Assembly (NCBI GenBank): GCA_023548195.1
Contig: JAJHZJ010000415.1
Span: 1,054,001 to 1,118,000, forward strand
Direction of reading: 5' to 3'
Source: Bettongia penicillata ogilbyi
Lineage: Eukaryota > Chordata > Mammalia > Diprotodontia > Potoroidae
DNA: 64,000 bases
Below are positions 22,713-35,445 of the stretch, one piece after another. A program made the translations under genes and the position numbers. The stretch's first letter is position 1; each line of letters starts with the position of its first letter. Under the pieces are notes generated by a model. It searched no databases. It saw only the letters and a program-made list of their open reading frames with translations, and was not told the origin of the DNA.

Positions 22713-24050
22713 ATGTCCAAGATTATCACTTGCTACCAAATGTGTAATAGATCTCACTGAGTATAGTTAGGCTGATGATATTAGAAGAGATAGGACAGTC
22801 ATGGCAAGACATGCCAGAGCCTATAATCTTTATAAAAATGACCTTTGACAACCCAAGTTCATTCTTTTTCTGACAGTTGAAATTGTAAGATTTTTGTGAG
22901 GGCAATTCACAATACTTGATGAATATTTACCAAGTGCATGGTTTGTAAAACGAGCCAGTAAAGTAGAGTGACATGAAGCAAATGACCAATTACAAGATCC
23001 CACTGCAAACAAAATAATTTTTAGTTTCATGTTATTCATAATTATGAAACTTGGCCCATATGACAACTATTAATTTGCTGCTCTTCACAGCTTCTGTGAG
23101 TTCAAGTTCACCAAACAAAGACTAGATCAAAAAAATAGCTATTTTTAGTTATTGCTCCAAAACTTGTCAGGTCATTCATAAGAGGGTTTTGTTTTTCCAT
23201 TGGGTAGGGGATGTGTAGGAAACAGATCCACAATATTTCTTGATTATGCTCGGTATTATGAACAAATATACCTCTTGTAAAGAACATACATATGACAAAA
23301 CCTTGGACTTTGAGAGGATTTTATTCTGAAATATCATATCTCAATGAAAATTCATCAATCAATGCACAAATTTTGTTCTGGAAAAATATTATGCTCTAGC
23401 CTTGTTATAGAAGCTTAAGTAAGAAAATCTGGCAAAGTCAGTTTTCCAGTATTAGCTTTCAGGCAATACATCAGATCCTGCCAATTCATCTCAATTTATC
23501 TGAATATATAATATACAGAAGAGATGGCAAAGAGACAGTATTTTTATCCTTGTTGGCTTATGATGGATGAATATGCATCATAACTCACTAAAGGTGATTT
23601 CTCTTGGGAGTTATGAATTCTCTGACTTGAAAGAACTAGTGATAATAATAAAGGTAAGATATGATTTAAAATATTGTCTGTCGATGTTAAATGTCATGTC
23701 TATTACAATAAAAGAAAGATATATTTAAGTAGTAAAATGCATTGATTTTTTTCATTTGAGATGCTAAATTTCCCAAACGCTTACTTAAAATCAACAGTAC
23801 TATAAGAATAGAATATTATTATTTTAATTTTGTTTTTGTCTAGACCAAGATGCCCATGGCTACTGTCTCCAACTCCAATTAACTACTTTTTAACCCTTAT
23901 CTTCCACAATGGAAATGTGATAGAAAATGTCCCCACAGGGAGATATTAAATCACACTACCCATCCCTGCTTTGTGCTAGTGCTTTTATTCCATAACATCT
24001 CTTCTATTTTTTCTTTTTTCTTTTCTTTATTTTTTTAATATAAATTTATT
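22713..24050. other. Unassigned stretch
   Basis: No gene; a T-rich patch at 24000-24050 merges with the A-tail of HAL1 copy A. The 78-codon minus open frame at 22830-23066 has no recognised domain. Confidence 0.5.
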
Positions 24051-24870
24051 TTTTTTTAACTTTTTACATTCATTTTCACAAAATTTTGGGTTCCAAATTT
24101 TCTCCCCATTTATCCCCTACCCCCACCCCAATACACCGAGCATTCTAATTCTCCCTTTCACCAATCTGCCCTCTTTTCTATCATCCCTCCCTTCTCTTGT
24201 CCCCATCTTCTCTTTTGTCCTGTAGGGCCAGATGACTTTCTATTCCCCATTAACTGTATTTCTTATTTCCTAGTAGAAAGAACAATACTAAACAGTTGTT
24301 CCTAAAACTTTGAGTTCCAAATTCTCCCCATCCCTCCCTCCCCACCCATTCCCTTTGGGAAGGCAGGCAATTCAATACAGGCCATATCTGTGTAGTGTTG
24401 CAAATGACTTCAATAATAGTCGTGTTGTGTAAGACTAACTGTATTTCCCTCCATCCTATCCTGCCCCCCATTGTTTCTATTCTGTCTTTTGATCCTGTCC
24501 CTCCCTGAGTGTTGACTTCAAATTGCTCCCTTCTCCCATTGCCCTCCCTTCCATCTTTCCTCCCTCCCTGCTTTTCTCCTTCTCCCACACTTTCCTGTAT
24601 TGTAAGATAGGTTTTCATACCAAAATGAGTGTGCATTTTATTTCTTCCTTTAGTCGAATGTGATGAGGGTAAACTTCATGTTTTTTTCTCAGTTCTCCTC
24701 TTTTTCCCTCCACTACAAAGTCTTCTGCTTGCTTCTTGAATGAGATATAATTTACCCCATTCCATTTCAACCTCTTTCCTCCCACTACATTTCTCTCTCA
24801 CTGTTTACCTTAATTTCTTTTAACATATGGTCCCATCCTATTCAATTCACTCTGTGCTCTCTGTCTCTGT

Positions 24871-24960
24871 ATGTACGTGCATGTGTGTAGTGTATGTGTG
24901 TGTGCCTGGACACATGTACATGTGTGTGTGTGTGCGTGTGTGCCTGTGTGTGTGTGTGTG
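24871..24960. repeat. TG/CA microsatellite in the HAL1 3'UTR
   Basis: TG-rich tract; copy B has a CA tract at the equivalent place (58146), so the repeat seed was in the ancestral element. Confidence 0.9.
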
Positions 24961-25154
24961 ATCCCACCAACTACCCAGATACTGAAAAGTTTTAAGAGTT
25001 ACAATTATTGTCTTTCCATGTAGGAATGTAAACAGTTCACCTTTGGTAAGTCCCTAATGACTTCTCTTTGCTGTTTACTTTTTCATGCTTCTTCTCATTC
25101 TTGTGTTTGAAAGTCAAATTTTCTTTTCAGCTCTGGTCTTTTCATCAAGAATGC

Positions 25155-26196
25155 TTAAAAGTCCTCTGTTTCACTGAAAGACCATATTTTCCCCTGAAGT
25201 ATTATACTCAGTTTAGCTGGGTAGGTGATTCTTGGTTTGAGTCCTAGTTCCTTTGACTTCTGGAATATCCTATTCCATGCCCTTCGATCCCTTAATGTAG
25301 AAGCTGCTAGATCTTGAGTTATCCTGATTGTATTTCCACAATACTGGAATTGTTTCTTTCTAGCTGCTTGCAAGATTTTCTCCTTGACCAGGGAGTTCTG
25401 GAATTTGGCCACAATGTTCCTAGGAGTTTCTCTTTTTGGATCTCTTTCAGGTGGTGATCGGTGGATTCCTTCAATACTTATTTTGCCCTCTGGTTCTAGA
25501 ATGTCAGGGCAGTTTTCCTCGATCATTTCATGGAAGATGATGTCTAGGCTCTTTTTTTGATCATGACTTTCAGGCAGTCCCATAATTTTTAAATTGTCTC
25601 TCCTGGATCTATTTTCCAGGTCAGTTGTTTTTCCCATGAGACATTTCACATTCTCTTCCATTTTTTTCATTCTTTTGGTTTTGTTTTGTGATTTCTTGGT
25701 TTCTCAGAAAGTCATTAGACTCCATCTGTTCCATTCTAATTTTGAGAGAACTATTATCTTCAGTGAGCTTTTGAACCTCTTTTTCCATTTGGCTAATTCT
25801 GCTTTTGAAAGCATTCTTCTCCTCATTGGCTTTTTGAACCTCTTTTGCCAATTGAGTGAGTCTATTTTTCAAGGTGTTATTTTCTTCAGCATTTTTTTGG
25901 GTCTCCTTTACCAAGGTATTGACCCATTTTTCATGCTTTTCTTGCATCTCTGTCATTTCTCTTCCCAGTTTTTCCTCCACCTGTCTAACTTGATTTTCAA
26001 AATCCTTTTTGAGCTCTTCCATGGTCTGAGCCCACTGGACATCCACCTGGGATGTCTTGGATACAGAGGCCCCGACCTCCATGTCTTTCCCTGATGGCAA
26101 GCATTGTACTTCCTCATCAAAAATGAAAGGTGGGAACATCTGTCCCCCAAGAAAGTAGTCTTCTATGGTCTTATTTTTCTTCCCTTTTCTGGGCAT
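25155..26196 (-). pseudogene. HAL1 ORF1 pseudogene, copy A
   Basis: L1-type ORF1 protein, an RNA-binding trimer-forming chaperone that coats element RNA. ATG at 26196 (MPRKGKKNKTIEDYF). A long coiled coil covers about residues 55-165 (MEELKKDFENQV ... ISQMEKEVQKLTEDNSS). The RRM-like start is RDNLKIMGLPESHD, and the C-terminal domain shows VKEKILQAARKKQFQYCG and ELGLKPRITYPAKLSI, which pair well with human L1 ORF1p (PRISYPAKLSF). About 346 residues, the usual ORF1 size. One frameshift near 25650-25670 separates the coiled coil from the RRM. The last codons end at TAA (25155), 3 codons before the stop position of copy B. Otherwise remarkably intact. Confidence 0.8.
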
Positions 26197-26354
26197 TTTC
26201 CCAGCCAGTTACTTGACTTCTGAGATTTCTCTGCACCTCCACCTAGATCTGCCCAGCTAGTGCTTGGCATCTGAGATTCAAATGCTGCTCCCCAGCCTCG
26301 GGGTTTTCAGGGGACTGCGTGACTGCTATTCAATGTAAGCTTAAGTTCTAGTGC

Positions 26355-26675
26355 TCAGGTGGGAGCAGGGCTGCCTCCCAGGCTCAGTTCCCTCAGGGGG
26401 TTTATGCAGAGATCTTCAGTAATGGCCCTGAGCTCCTGGTTGGCGAGTGCCGGGCCACTGCTGCTGCCTTTGCCGCTCCCTCTGCTGCTGCCTCCCGAGG
26501 AGGCCTGAGTTATGGAGACACCCCACTCCCCTCTCGGCCAGCTACTGACCTGAAGCGCCTGTGGGTGGAGGGACCTTCGCAGCCACGGGAGGTTCCGTCC
26601 CTGAAGCCTGCTCGGATCAGCTCCTCTGGGGCCGAGGCCAGGGCAGCACAGGAGTGGGCTCCACATCCGGATCAT
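26355..26675 (-). other. Upstream open frame in the HAL1 5'UTR, copy A
   Basis: A 106-codon open frame precedes ORF1. It contains CCPGLGPRG and SRLQGRNLPW. Copy B has an in-frame counterpart (56363-56698) with CPGYVAPRE and SRLQGQNLQW. No known domain; it may simply reflect a GC-rich 5'UTR with few stops. Confidence 0.4.
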
Positions 26676-26843
26676 AAGGGACCCCTGGGGACGGCTTTCC
26701 AGGGCTCTCTGAAATGGAAATCTCTTCCACTGTGTTTCTGCACAGTTTGCAGTGCCTCAGAATTTGTGGGAAGTTCTTTTACAGAGAATTTATGGGCTGT
26801 GGGTTCAGAGCTAGCATGCATGAGTCTTTCTACTTCGCCATCT

Positions 26844-27819
26844 ATAATATCTATTTTATATATAAATAATCTATCTTTTCTCTTTTTTTGGTAACATTTA
26901 AAATATTCAAATCCAATAAATAAAAGAGTATGTGTGCCTATTATGCTTTGCAAAGAAGTAAAAGCAAAGTTATCTCGGTGATCCAATTCCTGTTATCTAT
27001 TATTTTCAATGTTATCTTGAATCCTTAACTAAGTATAAATTCAATTGGGAGTCAATCAATTAGGAGGAGGAAGAAAAGAAGGAAGAAAAAAAGGAAGAAA
27101 GAACAAGAAGAAGAGGAGGAGGCAAAGAAAAAGGAAGAGGAGGAAGACCAGAGTTGGGTGAGAAGATAACAACAGAAACAGAGGGTGGATTTATTGAGTC
27201 CAAGGAAAGAAAAGAAACATTTCATGGGACACACAATCCTCTGTATTACAGTATTCATGATAAGCAACTAAAAAGATTGCCTGGAAGATGATCACTGCTT
27301 ACGTGTCAATATCCACTATAGAGGACATAAAAGTAGAGAATTATACCTTGAATGATCCAGGTAAAAGAAACCTTAAATATTAAATCAACTTATACTTTTA
27401 TATTGATCATGTCCATTCAAAGCAAGCATAGGATAGCTACATGGAAAATATGTTGGAAAATATAATTCAGGATTAACAAACAAAAGAAAAGCCTTGTAGT
27501 CTGCCATGACTCCTTCCTTCATAAAAGTAATCAAAAGATCCAGAATATGATAACACAATAAAGTCATGTACAAAGATATATTAATTTTCCAATATTCTGA
27601 ATTTCTGAATCCAAAACATCAAAACTGGCATCAAATTATAAGATAATCAGAAATGAGATAATTTGCCTACCTTTCTCTGCCTTCTTAAATCAAAAAATGC
27701 AAAACAGATAAGATAATGGTTATTTAATGTTATCAGGTTAGTTTTTTCCAGTGTGTGCAACAGGCTTGACCAGTACAGTTACAGATCATCAGATCATGGA
27801 TGTAGATTCTAGATGCTAA
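26844..27819. other. Unassigned stretch with a purine-rich tract
   Basis: GGA/GAA-rich run at 27062-27145 (aggaggaggaagaaaagaag). Its reverse-strand serine-rich frame is a low-complexity artefact. No gene. Confidence 0.55.
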
Positions 27820-28020
27820 TCTAGAGTCTAGACTGAGAGGGAACTTCAGAAGTCATCTAAGTCAAATTTCCCACACCATTTTTTTTTTTTTTTTTTTTTT
27901 TTTACAGATGAAGAAACTGAACTCTAGTGACTGCCTCAGGTCACATTGACAGTAGCAAAGCTAGGATTTTCATTTAGGTCCTCTAACTTTAAGTCTGCTC
28001 TTCCAAGACCCATTCTTATT
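27820..28020 (+). repeat. MIR-like SINE with poly(T) expansion
   Basis: 'cagaagtcatctaagtcaaa', then a T run (27879-27903), then 'ttacagatgaagaaactgaa', 'cctcaggtcacattgacagt' and 'aggtcctctaactttaagtc'. The T run sits at the 'cattttacag' seed of MIR. Confidence 0.6.
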
Positions 28021-29769
28021 CATTCTTTTTTTATATACCACACTCTCAGCAACTTGACTGCAATTTATAGTTCAACGTATTTCCTTATGCACTGAGAAGT
28101 TAAGTAACTTGCTCATGCCCATGCTCCTGTAGGTAGTATTTTTCAAAAATACGTTTTGAATGTAGATCTCCCATACTCCAAAATTTACCCTCTTTCCTCC
28201 ATGGAGCTTGACTCCTATAAAACAATTATTATCACATGGAAAACAAAAAAATATAATACCTAGAAGAAGCAGAGATATTTGGTCTTGCTAAGCACAGATA
28301 TAGAAATCTAGAGCAACACTGGTTTAGAATATGAGTTTATTTATAAAAAAACCACATGGATATCTGAAGATAATGGGCACTGAGATCTCAAAGAAGAGTG
28401 ATAAGTTATGAAAGTAAGGAATGTTTAGAACCAATAATCAGAGAATTAAAATCAAAGCACAGTTTTGTTTGTTTAGTTCATCAGCTAATTTCCTGTGTTT
28501 ACTTTGATATGTCTTTCAGAGTCGCAGGAGATTTGTCTCAGGCAGGAAAGGCAGAATTCTTATTACCAGACTAAAGATCACTTGGGATACTTTGTAGGGG
28601 TGACTCACAAAAGAGGAGAGGATGAGTCAGGCAAAGGTCTATCTGACCTATCAGGACAAGATGTCTGGTGGGGTTGAGCCTAAGCACGCTATTTCTACGT
28701 GAATGAAAGACAAAGGAAGTAAGTTTAAAGCTTTTTGTTTATTTCTGTTTTTGTTTTTATTTGGGTCTTCAAGAAGAGGACAGATTCAGTGGACAAGACA
28801 AACTTTAGATATGATCAATACCCAAAAGTCAGGGTGGAAATATCAGATAGAAAAGATGTGGTGCGTAGGATCAAAAGTCAATATGAAGGACCCAGTAAAG
28901 TGAAAGAGTCCTCTGTCACCCTTGTATATTGGAAAAAAAAAACAAAACGAAACACTAAACTTGGAATTAGAAGATTCATGTTCACATCCTATATCTGCAA
29001 CTTTGGGAACAAATCAGTTCCATTCTCCTGTCTTTAGTTCATTTCCTGAGAAATCAGTGGTATTGGATTGGAATCTAATAGCTACAATAAAACTTTATTT
29101 TAAAATGTAAATACTATTCTTAACTTCAGGGCTAAACAAAATAATCAAGCTACACCTCTTGGATACTACTGGGACAGAGCCTTCCTATAGGGCTTGTATT
29201 TCAAATCCATGGGATACTTTTCATTTCTGTTTTCTTCCTCTAATGCTCAGCCCCATACTAGTAATGGAATTGGGACAAGATTCAAAAAGGAACGCCTTTG
29301 ACTAGGTTATGACTGACATGGAGTAACTTAAGGTATACTGCAACAACATATTTCTCTTTCTCTCCCAGGGTGTTGCTAATAAAGAAACTGAAGATGAGTT
29401 GAGTTTGGGGGAGAGGGTATGCAGAGGGAAATGAGGAATCCTTGGAAGGTTTCTGATTTTAATATACCAAGAGTACAATTTAACATTTATGGGCCATTTA
29501 CTATCATTAATTAGCATAGATAACATATCATCCATCTGAGAAGTCATTGATAAAACTGAATGTCACTGTAATAATGGAAAAGTGCAATATGCTGATGGGT
29601 GCTCCATTAATACTAAATAGAGGGGTGTAATTTGGATATGATCATTCAGAATTGAGGATGCTATATTTAAAGGTCATGATTAGGATATAGCAACATTTGA
29701 TTTTTGTTTTTTTTTCTTTCTTCTTTCTTTGTTATTTTTCTTTCTATAGATTCATTCACCTTTGATGAT
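28021..29769. other. Unassigned stretch
   Basis: No repeat family recognised. Overlapping small open frames at 28495-29110 lie in ordinary sequence and have no domain. Weak MIR-like phrase at 28090-28200 (gagaagttaagtaacttgct). Confidence 0.5.
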
Positions 29770-30039
29770 CAGGATCATGGCCTCAATTATCACCTTTATG
29801 CAAATGATGCCAGATCTCTAACTCCCTTCCCCAACCCTAGTGTCTATTCCACTCTTGAGTCCTATATTTAAATGTGTCTGCTGGAAAAATGTCTTCACCT
29901 GCACTTTTCAGTGATTCAAAATTCAAACTCTCCTAGTCTGAATACATCAATCAGCAGGCATTTATTAAGAACCATGCTCCCTGTACTGTGCTTCTCCCTA
30001 AACCTGATACTCACATACTATTTTCTCAATATTTGTTTA

Positions 30040-30135
30040 GAAATCCAGTGTTCTTTTAGTTACTCAGCACTTAGTCCAGTGTTTGGCACAGTAACTAAAA
30101 TATAGTAGGCACTTAATAAATGTCTATTGATTGAT
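30040..30135 (+). repeat. L2 3' end
   Basis: 'agtgtttggcacagtaacta' and 'gtaggcacttaataaatgtc' with terminal 'tattgattgattgact' is the diagnostic L2 3' tail. Sequence from about 29940 may belong to the same or an inverted L2 bit. Confidence 0.65.
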
Positions 30136-30539
30136 TGACTCAGATTTATAGCTTCTGTAATAAACTAATTTGTTTGACATTCTCAGCATTTGAGTCAAAT
30201 TTCTCTACTCACTCTTTCTCCTCATTTCCATCCTATCCTCTCAGATCTAGTTTGTCTAAAATGTACCACTCTCCCTGCCCCCATTTCTGTTTCTTGGAGT
30301 GTCTCCAGAGCAGAGATTTTCTCATCTTGTTATCTGTGAATTTTTCTTAATATGCTGACAACTGTATCCAATATAATAGATTTCCTTTGCAATCCTGTGT
30401 GTAGGTATGTAATATGTACATATATGTGTATACATAATATATAACACACATTATATATATATATATTTAAAAGAATGATTCTGAAAAGGGATCCAGAGGT
30501 TTCAGGATCACCAAAGAGATCCATGAGTAATGAGGTAAC
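30136..30539. other. Stretch with no recognised feature
   Basis: TATG-rich low complexity at 30400-30466; otherwise nothing. Confidence 0.5.
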
Positions 30540-30765
30540 TAGGTTGTTACAGAATGTAGAACTCTGGGTTTGGAGTCAAGAAAATCTGACTTCAAATCTG
30601 GCCTCAGACATTTACTAGATGTGTGATCCTGGGCAAGTCATTCAACTTCTGCCTGTGTTATAATGTGAATCATTATAGTACTTATGTCTCTGAACATCCC
30701 TGAGATTTCCTGAGTCCTTTATAAATCTTAAAACCTTGTACAAATGCTAGCTACTATTATTGTGA
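30540..30765 (+). repeat. tRNA-SINE/MIR-type element
   Basis: 'gggtttggagtcaagaaaat', 'cttcaaatctggcctcagac', 'ttactagatgtgtgatcctg', 'ggcaagtcattcaacttctg' and the MIR-like end 'caaatgctagctactattat'. Confidence 0.7.
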
Positions 30766-30774
30766 CACACAATA

Positions 30775-31020
30775 TTCTAGAACTTCCTTCAGGGCCCAAT
30801 GTAGGTGCCATCTCCTCTGTGGAATCTCCTTTGATTGCAGGAATATGAAATTGATCACTTTATCTTCTCATTTTTTCATAGCATTTTCCTGAACTCTGCA
30901 TTTATTATCTCCAGTTCAAGTTATCTTTCTGCATATTGTTTTCCTCTATTAATTTGTAACTTTCTTTAGAGCAACATTATTATCAGTTATACCTCTCTAT
31001 GTCTATAACCATCTTGCCTA
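30775..31020 (+). repeat. L2 3' fragment
   Basis: 'cttcagggcccaatgtaggt', 'gccatctcctctgtggaatc' and 'tcctttgattgcagg' follow the L2 segment 'gcacagctcaagtgccacctcct ... gaagcctttcctgatt'. Confidence 0.5.
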
Positions 31021-31103
31021 GGACAGAATAATTTAGATATGAAGTTTCTGAGTTAAATATACTTGCTTCCAACCTATTCCAGAAAGTGATAGAATTCTGG
31101 AAG

Positions 31104-31106
<3 letters not shown>

Positions 31107-31150
<44 letters not shown>

Positions 31151-31153
31151 GCA
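31107..31153. repeat. (CA)n microsatellite
   Basis: CA repeats with terminal CG-containing variants (acgcacgcac) at 31145. Confidence 0.95.
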
Positions 31154-31159
31154 CAGAAC

Positions 31160-32869
31160 GTGCACGCATACCTACACTTTTTCTTTTTTTTAAGTTTATA
31201 TAAACTGTATTTAGAAATCTCAGGATCATTCACTTTCAAAATTAACCAAAGGTTATTTCTGTCTTAAAAATGATCTTTCAGGCATCTTGAAGCAATGCCT
31301 CCATGTTCACTAAGAGACTGAGAACAAGAATAAGTATAGAGTCAAAATGAAAGATTAGAAACAAGAGAAACAATAAACCTTTAATAGTGGCTTTCCTGTT
31401 GGGTTGCTCGGGCATCATAGAAAGGAATCACTCATAATTTGCCACACATGGCAACTTACCTAACAAAGAAAGATTGCAATACCTTAAGAAATTTCTCAAA
31501 AATGGCACCACCTGTTTTTTCCTCCTACTATGAGGTATGACTATAAATACTGTGGCATTTTAAAGAAAAATTAGACCTTTCATCTCCAAATATGAGCTAT
31601 TCCTTTCAAAGCAGTCACCTTGGGAGCTTTATACTTACTTTTTCTTAAGGACCTTAGTGGCAGAAGGTCACTGAGGGTGACTTAGAGTTTTTAGAAACAG
31701 CTAAAGGTCATTTAGGAGAAGATTAGATAAATAAGGTGGATGTTCCCTTAATTAATTCGGGGAGGTTAAAATCAGTACCCACCTCCTCATTATGGGGATG
31801 GCCTACAACTTCCACCATTAAAACTAAAAGCCGACATTGGCATGATTGCATGTAGCCACATGGATATATCAGTTAAATTTATTAAATAAATTTATTCCAT
31901 GTCTCCTGAAACATAAAATTTCTTGAACATTGGTCTCTTTTTAAATATTGTTTGCTTCCAGTTACGGCTTCTACCCCTGGCTAGTTCAGCATTAATCAAA
32001 TTAAATCTTTCTGGGATTCATCTAAATGCTTATATAATGTAAAAATCGCTTTCCCAATAAAAGTGGTATGTTTGTGGGTGTGATAGAGAAAATATCTTTT
32101 TACTCTGCCTGGTCCCATAGTAGAAATTTGTGCCAGTTTAAATTTTCTGGTTCCTACTTTCCCCCTAGCTTTTAATAAATTCTCTTATCAAAGCAGAAAG
32201 TATTTGCACATCTTGTAGGATTTTACGACAGTAAATCTATCCCCGAGGTATTTCTGAATTAATTTTAATAGATTTTTTTTGTGTGGGGGAAAGAATCATC
32301 CTACATTTCAGCACACAGCATCAAGTGACAATGCTGCATACAGATATTTCTCATAATACCCTCTCCTGGTACTTCCCTCCAGCTGCTACGGTTCCTTGCT
32401 CTACAACAGTTCCTGCTGGGGAAAAGGTGTTGCTATAGCTTCAGGCTAACAGGAACTGCCAAGCTCGATTTTATGGCATTAAGTTTCCATCTATACAGAC
32501 TCCAGAATAGAAGCAGCTCAATGGGACTACCCTTTTACTCTCTAGGGCTGATCATTTTTGCTCATCACCACAGAAACTTATCTATTTGCCTGATGGTCTT
32601 GGCACAAAGAAATTCACTGGGCAAGTTAAACTGTTCAGGAGCTAGCATAATTGAGTTGACGCTGGGTTGTGCCTTGTCTAGTTTCAGAAGGGACAAATAC
32701 AAAAATGGGAGTCGATAATAATAATGATATTAAACCATCCTCCTTAATGAACCTTAAAATAGCAATGAATTTCTATCTTCTTTTTCTTCCTGGAAAATGT
32801 AGAAAAGAAAGTACTTAGAGTTTATTTCTCATTAGGAAACAGAAAACAAGATATCATCTTTTCTTCATC
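31160..32869. other. Unassigned stretch
   Basis: No repeat recognised over about 1.7 kb. An 81-codon open frame at 32473-32718 has no known domain. Confidence 0.45.
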
Positions 32870-33105
32870 CCTTTCCCTCATATCTCACATTTAATTAATT
32901 TCCAATTTTGATGACTAATTCTGCCTGTAGAATAACTCCCTGCTTCATCCTCTCTCTAGTTTTTCACTGTCAACATCTTAGTTCAGGCTTTCATCGTCTT
33001 TCATTTGGACTATGACAATAGTCTCCTAACCAGTCTTCACATTTTCATTTATTACTCCTGTCAAATTGTCAACAGCTATCTATTCCATTCTATACACTGA
33101 AAATA
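32870..33105 (+). repeat. L2 ORF2 fragment
   Basis: 'cttagttcaggctttcatcg' and 'atttggactatgacaatagt' then 'ctcctaaccagtcttcac' follow L2 ORF2 (caggccctcatcacc ... ctattgcaatagcctcctaac). A C run follows at 33109-33119. Confidence 0.6.
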
Positions 33106-33424
33106 ATCCCCCCCCCCCCACTTAAAGAATGATTGGTTTTTTTGATATTTTTTTTAGGTGGAGGCCCTATGTAACACAATGCAAACTTTCTACTTTTCAA
33201 AAACTCTAATTGTTGAGAAATTTTTCTTTACTTCAAACCTCAATTTTTAGATGTTTTCTATCCTATCATTGTCCTTTCAAAAAAATTTTGCTTCAGATTG
33301 ATTACATCAAAATAATCAGATTGATTATATATACATATAAAGGCATGCATGACTTCTGTGATTATATTCTGTGCTTCAGAATAATCAGTTTATCTCTAGT
33401 TATCAGTGTATATGTTGTATTCCC

Positions 33425-33545
33425 CTAATGTAATACAAGCTTCCTGAGGACAAGGTTTATTTTATTTTTTTATCTTTTATTCTCTATAAGATAGCATGTT
33501 GATTTATACATAGTGATAACTACTAAATATTTGAAGTATTGAATT
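33425..33545 (+). repeat. L2 3' end fragment
   Basis: 'atacaagcttcctgaggaca' and 'aggtttattttatttt' with terminal 'ctaaatatttgaagtattga' resemble the L2 tail (taagctccttgagggcaggg ... aataaatgcttgttga). Confidence 0.5.
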
Positions 33546-33734
33546 GACTTGCCAAATATGCTTTCTTAAAGCATTTGCCAAAATCTTATCAAGTACAGTT
33601 GAATTTGCTCAAAACAATTCGTAGAACCTGGAGGTTTTCATTTATACATTTTCTTTATACAAAATTAAGATCATTATCAAATATGTGAATGTACCTTAGT
33701 ATGTATCACTTTTAGACATTCTGTATAAATGACC

Positions 33735-33960
33735 ACTACCCTCCCATTCATATGTCTAAGTCTTATTCTTTAAGGCCCATCCCAAATCATTTTCCTGTTA
33801 TGAAGCTTTATTCTAAATCAAATGGATCCCTGACTTCTCTGAACTCATATTGCACTTATACTCAGTGGTTCATGTCTGGCACTTAATGTTTCCTGTATTC
33901 CTTATTTCCTTCATTTACTAGGACCAATTATTTAGTCATCATAGTAAGCCTATAGTAGAT
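33735..33960 (+). repeat. L2 3' fragment
   Basis: 'tctttaaggcccatcccaaa' followed by 'tatgaagctttattctaaat' and 'tgaactcatattgcacttat' follows L2 order. Confidence 0.45.
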
Positions 33961-35254
33961 TTTCCACTTCTGCATGTAATAATGCACGTACTAACGATCA
34001 TAATAGGAATCTACTAGTTAGAAAGCCTCACAGTGATATTCTATAAATGATGATTTAAACTTTCTCATCCTATAGAAGTATTTTAAGGGACTACATATTT
34101 GATGGAAACATCACATTTCAATAGCATTTAGCATTTTCAATTCAATAGTAATTGATTTTTCATCTCTATTTGGAAGCATTGAGCTTGAGAGAAATAGCTG
34201 CAATGCCATTAAACCAAAGCAGCAAAGAAATCATATTGGAAAGCTTGGATAAAAATTAAAATGGACTGTCTGGAAAATTAGTAACTGCTTTGATTAGCAG
34301 AGCGTAACTTTGCTTTCATCTCTTCACTTTTTGGTTCTGATATATAGTTAGCTCGCTTTTGGATCAGGAGTTTTGAAAAGATAATGCTCTTAACACAACT
34401 TACCAACAGCCAAAGATGCACAATTGGAGAAAATATTTTCAAATTTGAAAATTCTTTGCCTATGTCAGGATTTTTCTGATCTCTTGAATTTAATTGACCT
34501 TGATCTGACCTCACCATGTTCTCTGGCTTAGATGAGAATCACAGGATGCCCTCTACCCATGTTTCTTCCCACTTGATTTTATACGAAAACAGTGGTGATT
34601 AGTTATTATCATCTTTGACTGGAACTAATGTCACAAAGATCATTCTTCCTATCTATTCCAGTCTAATACGTGGACTCAAGGAACATACTTACTCAGTAAG
34701 CACTTGTATATCAAATTAGATTTCTGATCTGTGGCTAGTATCTGGTATTCAGTTACTATACTGCTAATTCTAGAATAGTTAATCCCATTTATATGGATTC
34801 ATAACCTGACCTACCCACTAATTCTTATTTCTTTGGGAACCTCAATTCTGTATCCTTCTGTGTTCCTCTAGACCATATAAAATCAAGAAAATTAAAGCAT
34901 ATATACTTAGCTCTTTCAAAAGATAAAGTGCTTCCATGTACAGTCTCTCTCTTAAATTTCACAATAACCTTCTGAAGGAATGAAAAATTTATCTAAATTT
35001 TGAAGAAAATAGAACTGACCTTCAATAAGAGACAATTTAAAAATTTACAGATTTGAGAAAACTTTCAGAGAAAATTTAGAGAATCCTCCACTATAACAAG
35101 CTGCTGCGACAGGCTACTGTATTGATTATATGCAAAAACATCAAAGTAGGCGAGTCTGATCCTTGATATTTTCCTACTTCTCCTTTCAACTACCCTCCCC
35201 CCACACCACCATTCTAGGTTCTTCTCTGTGTCCTAAGGCTAGACCCAGGTACAA
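33961..35254. other. Unassigned stretch
   Basis: No feature recognised. The 79-codon minus open frame at 34278-34517 has no known domain. Confidence 0.5.
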
Positions 35255-35445
35255 GGACATCTTTGGATTACAGATTTAGAATTCAAAAGGACTTAAGATG
35301 ATATCTTTTAAATTTGTCTTACTTTGTAGATGAAAAATTGAGGCCCCGGGAAGCTAAATTACTGCCCCAGGTCACATAGGGAGTAATTAGAGAGCCATGT
35401 TTTGAACACCCATCTTCTGACTCCAAATCCATTCATCTTTCCATT
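35255..35445 (+). repeat. MIR-like SINE
   Basis: 'gtagatgaaaaattgaggcc', 'actgccccaggtcacatagg' and 'ccatcttctgactccaaatc' match MIR core and end. Confidence 0.6.

Larger units (their letters stand above)
24051..26843 (-). mobile_element. HAL1-like half-L1 retrotransposon, copy A
   Basis: Non-autonomous L1 derivative read on the minus strand: 5'UTR 26843-26197, ORF1 26196-25155, 3'UTR 25154-24051, A-rich end (gttaaaaaaaaat). Total about 2.8 kb with no ORF2 sequence between ORF1 and the tail. Copy B at 56242-59033 has the same layout, so the absence of ORF2 belongs to the family and is not a private deletion. The first ~10 bases (gggaagagcc) of B are missing, so its 5' end is near complete. 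The upstream part is more GC-rich and CpG-richer than the window, as expected for an L1 promoter region. AT-rich flanks prevent a clear target duplication. Confidence 0.8.

Noticed and set aside
24250..24636. 128-codon minus-strand frame
   Set aside because: Lies in the purine-rich HAL1 3'UTR; low-complexity Gly/Glu/Arg content, with no matching frame preserved in copy B.
25594..26094. 166-codon plus-strand frame
   Set aside because: Antisense shadow of the HAL1 ORF1 coiled-coil region on the minus strand.
27052..27267. Serine-rich minus frame
   Set aside because: Antisense of a GGA/GAA purine tract.
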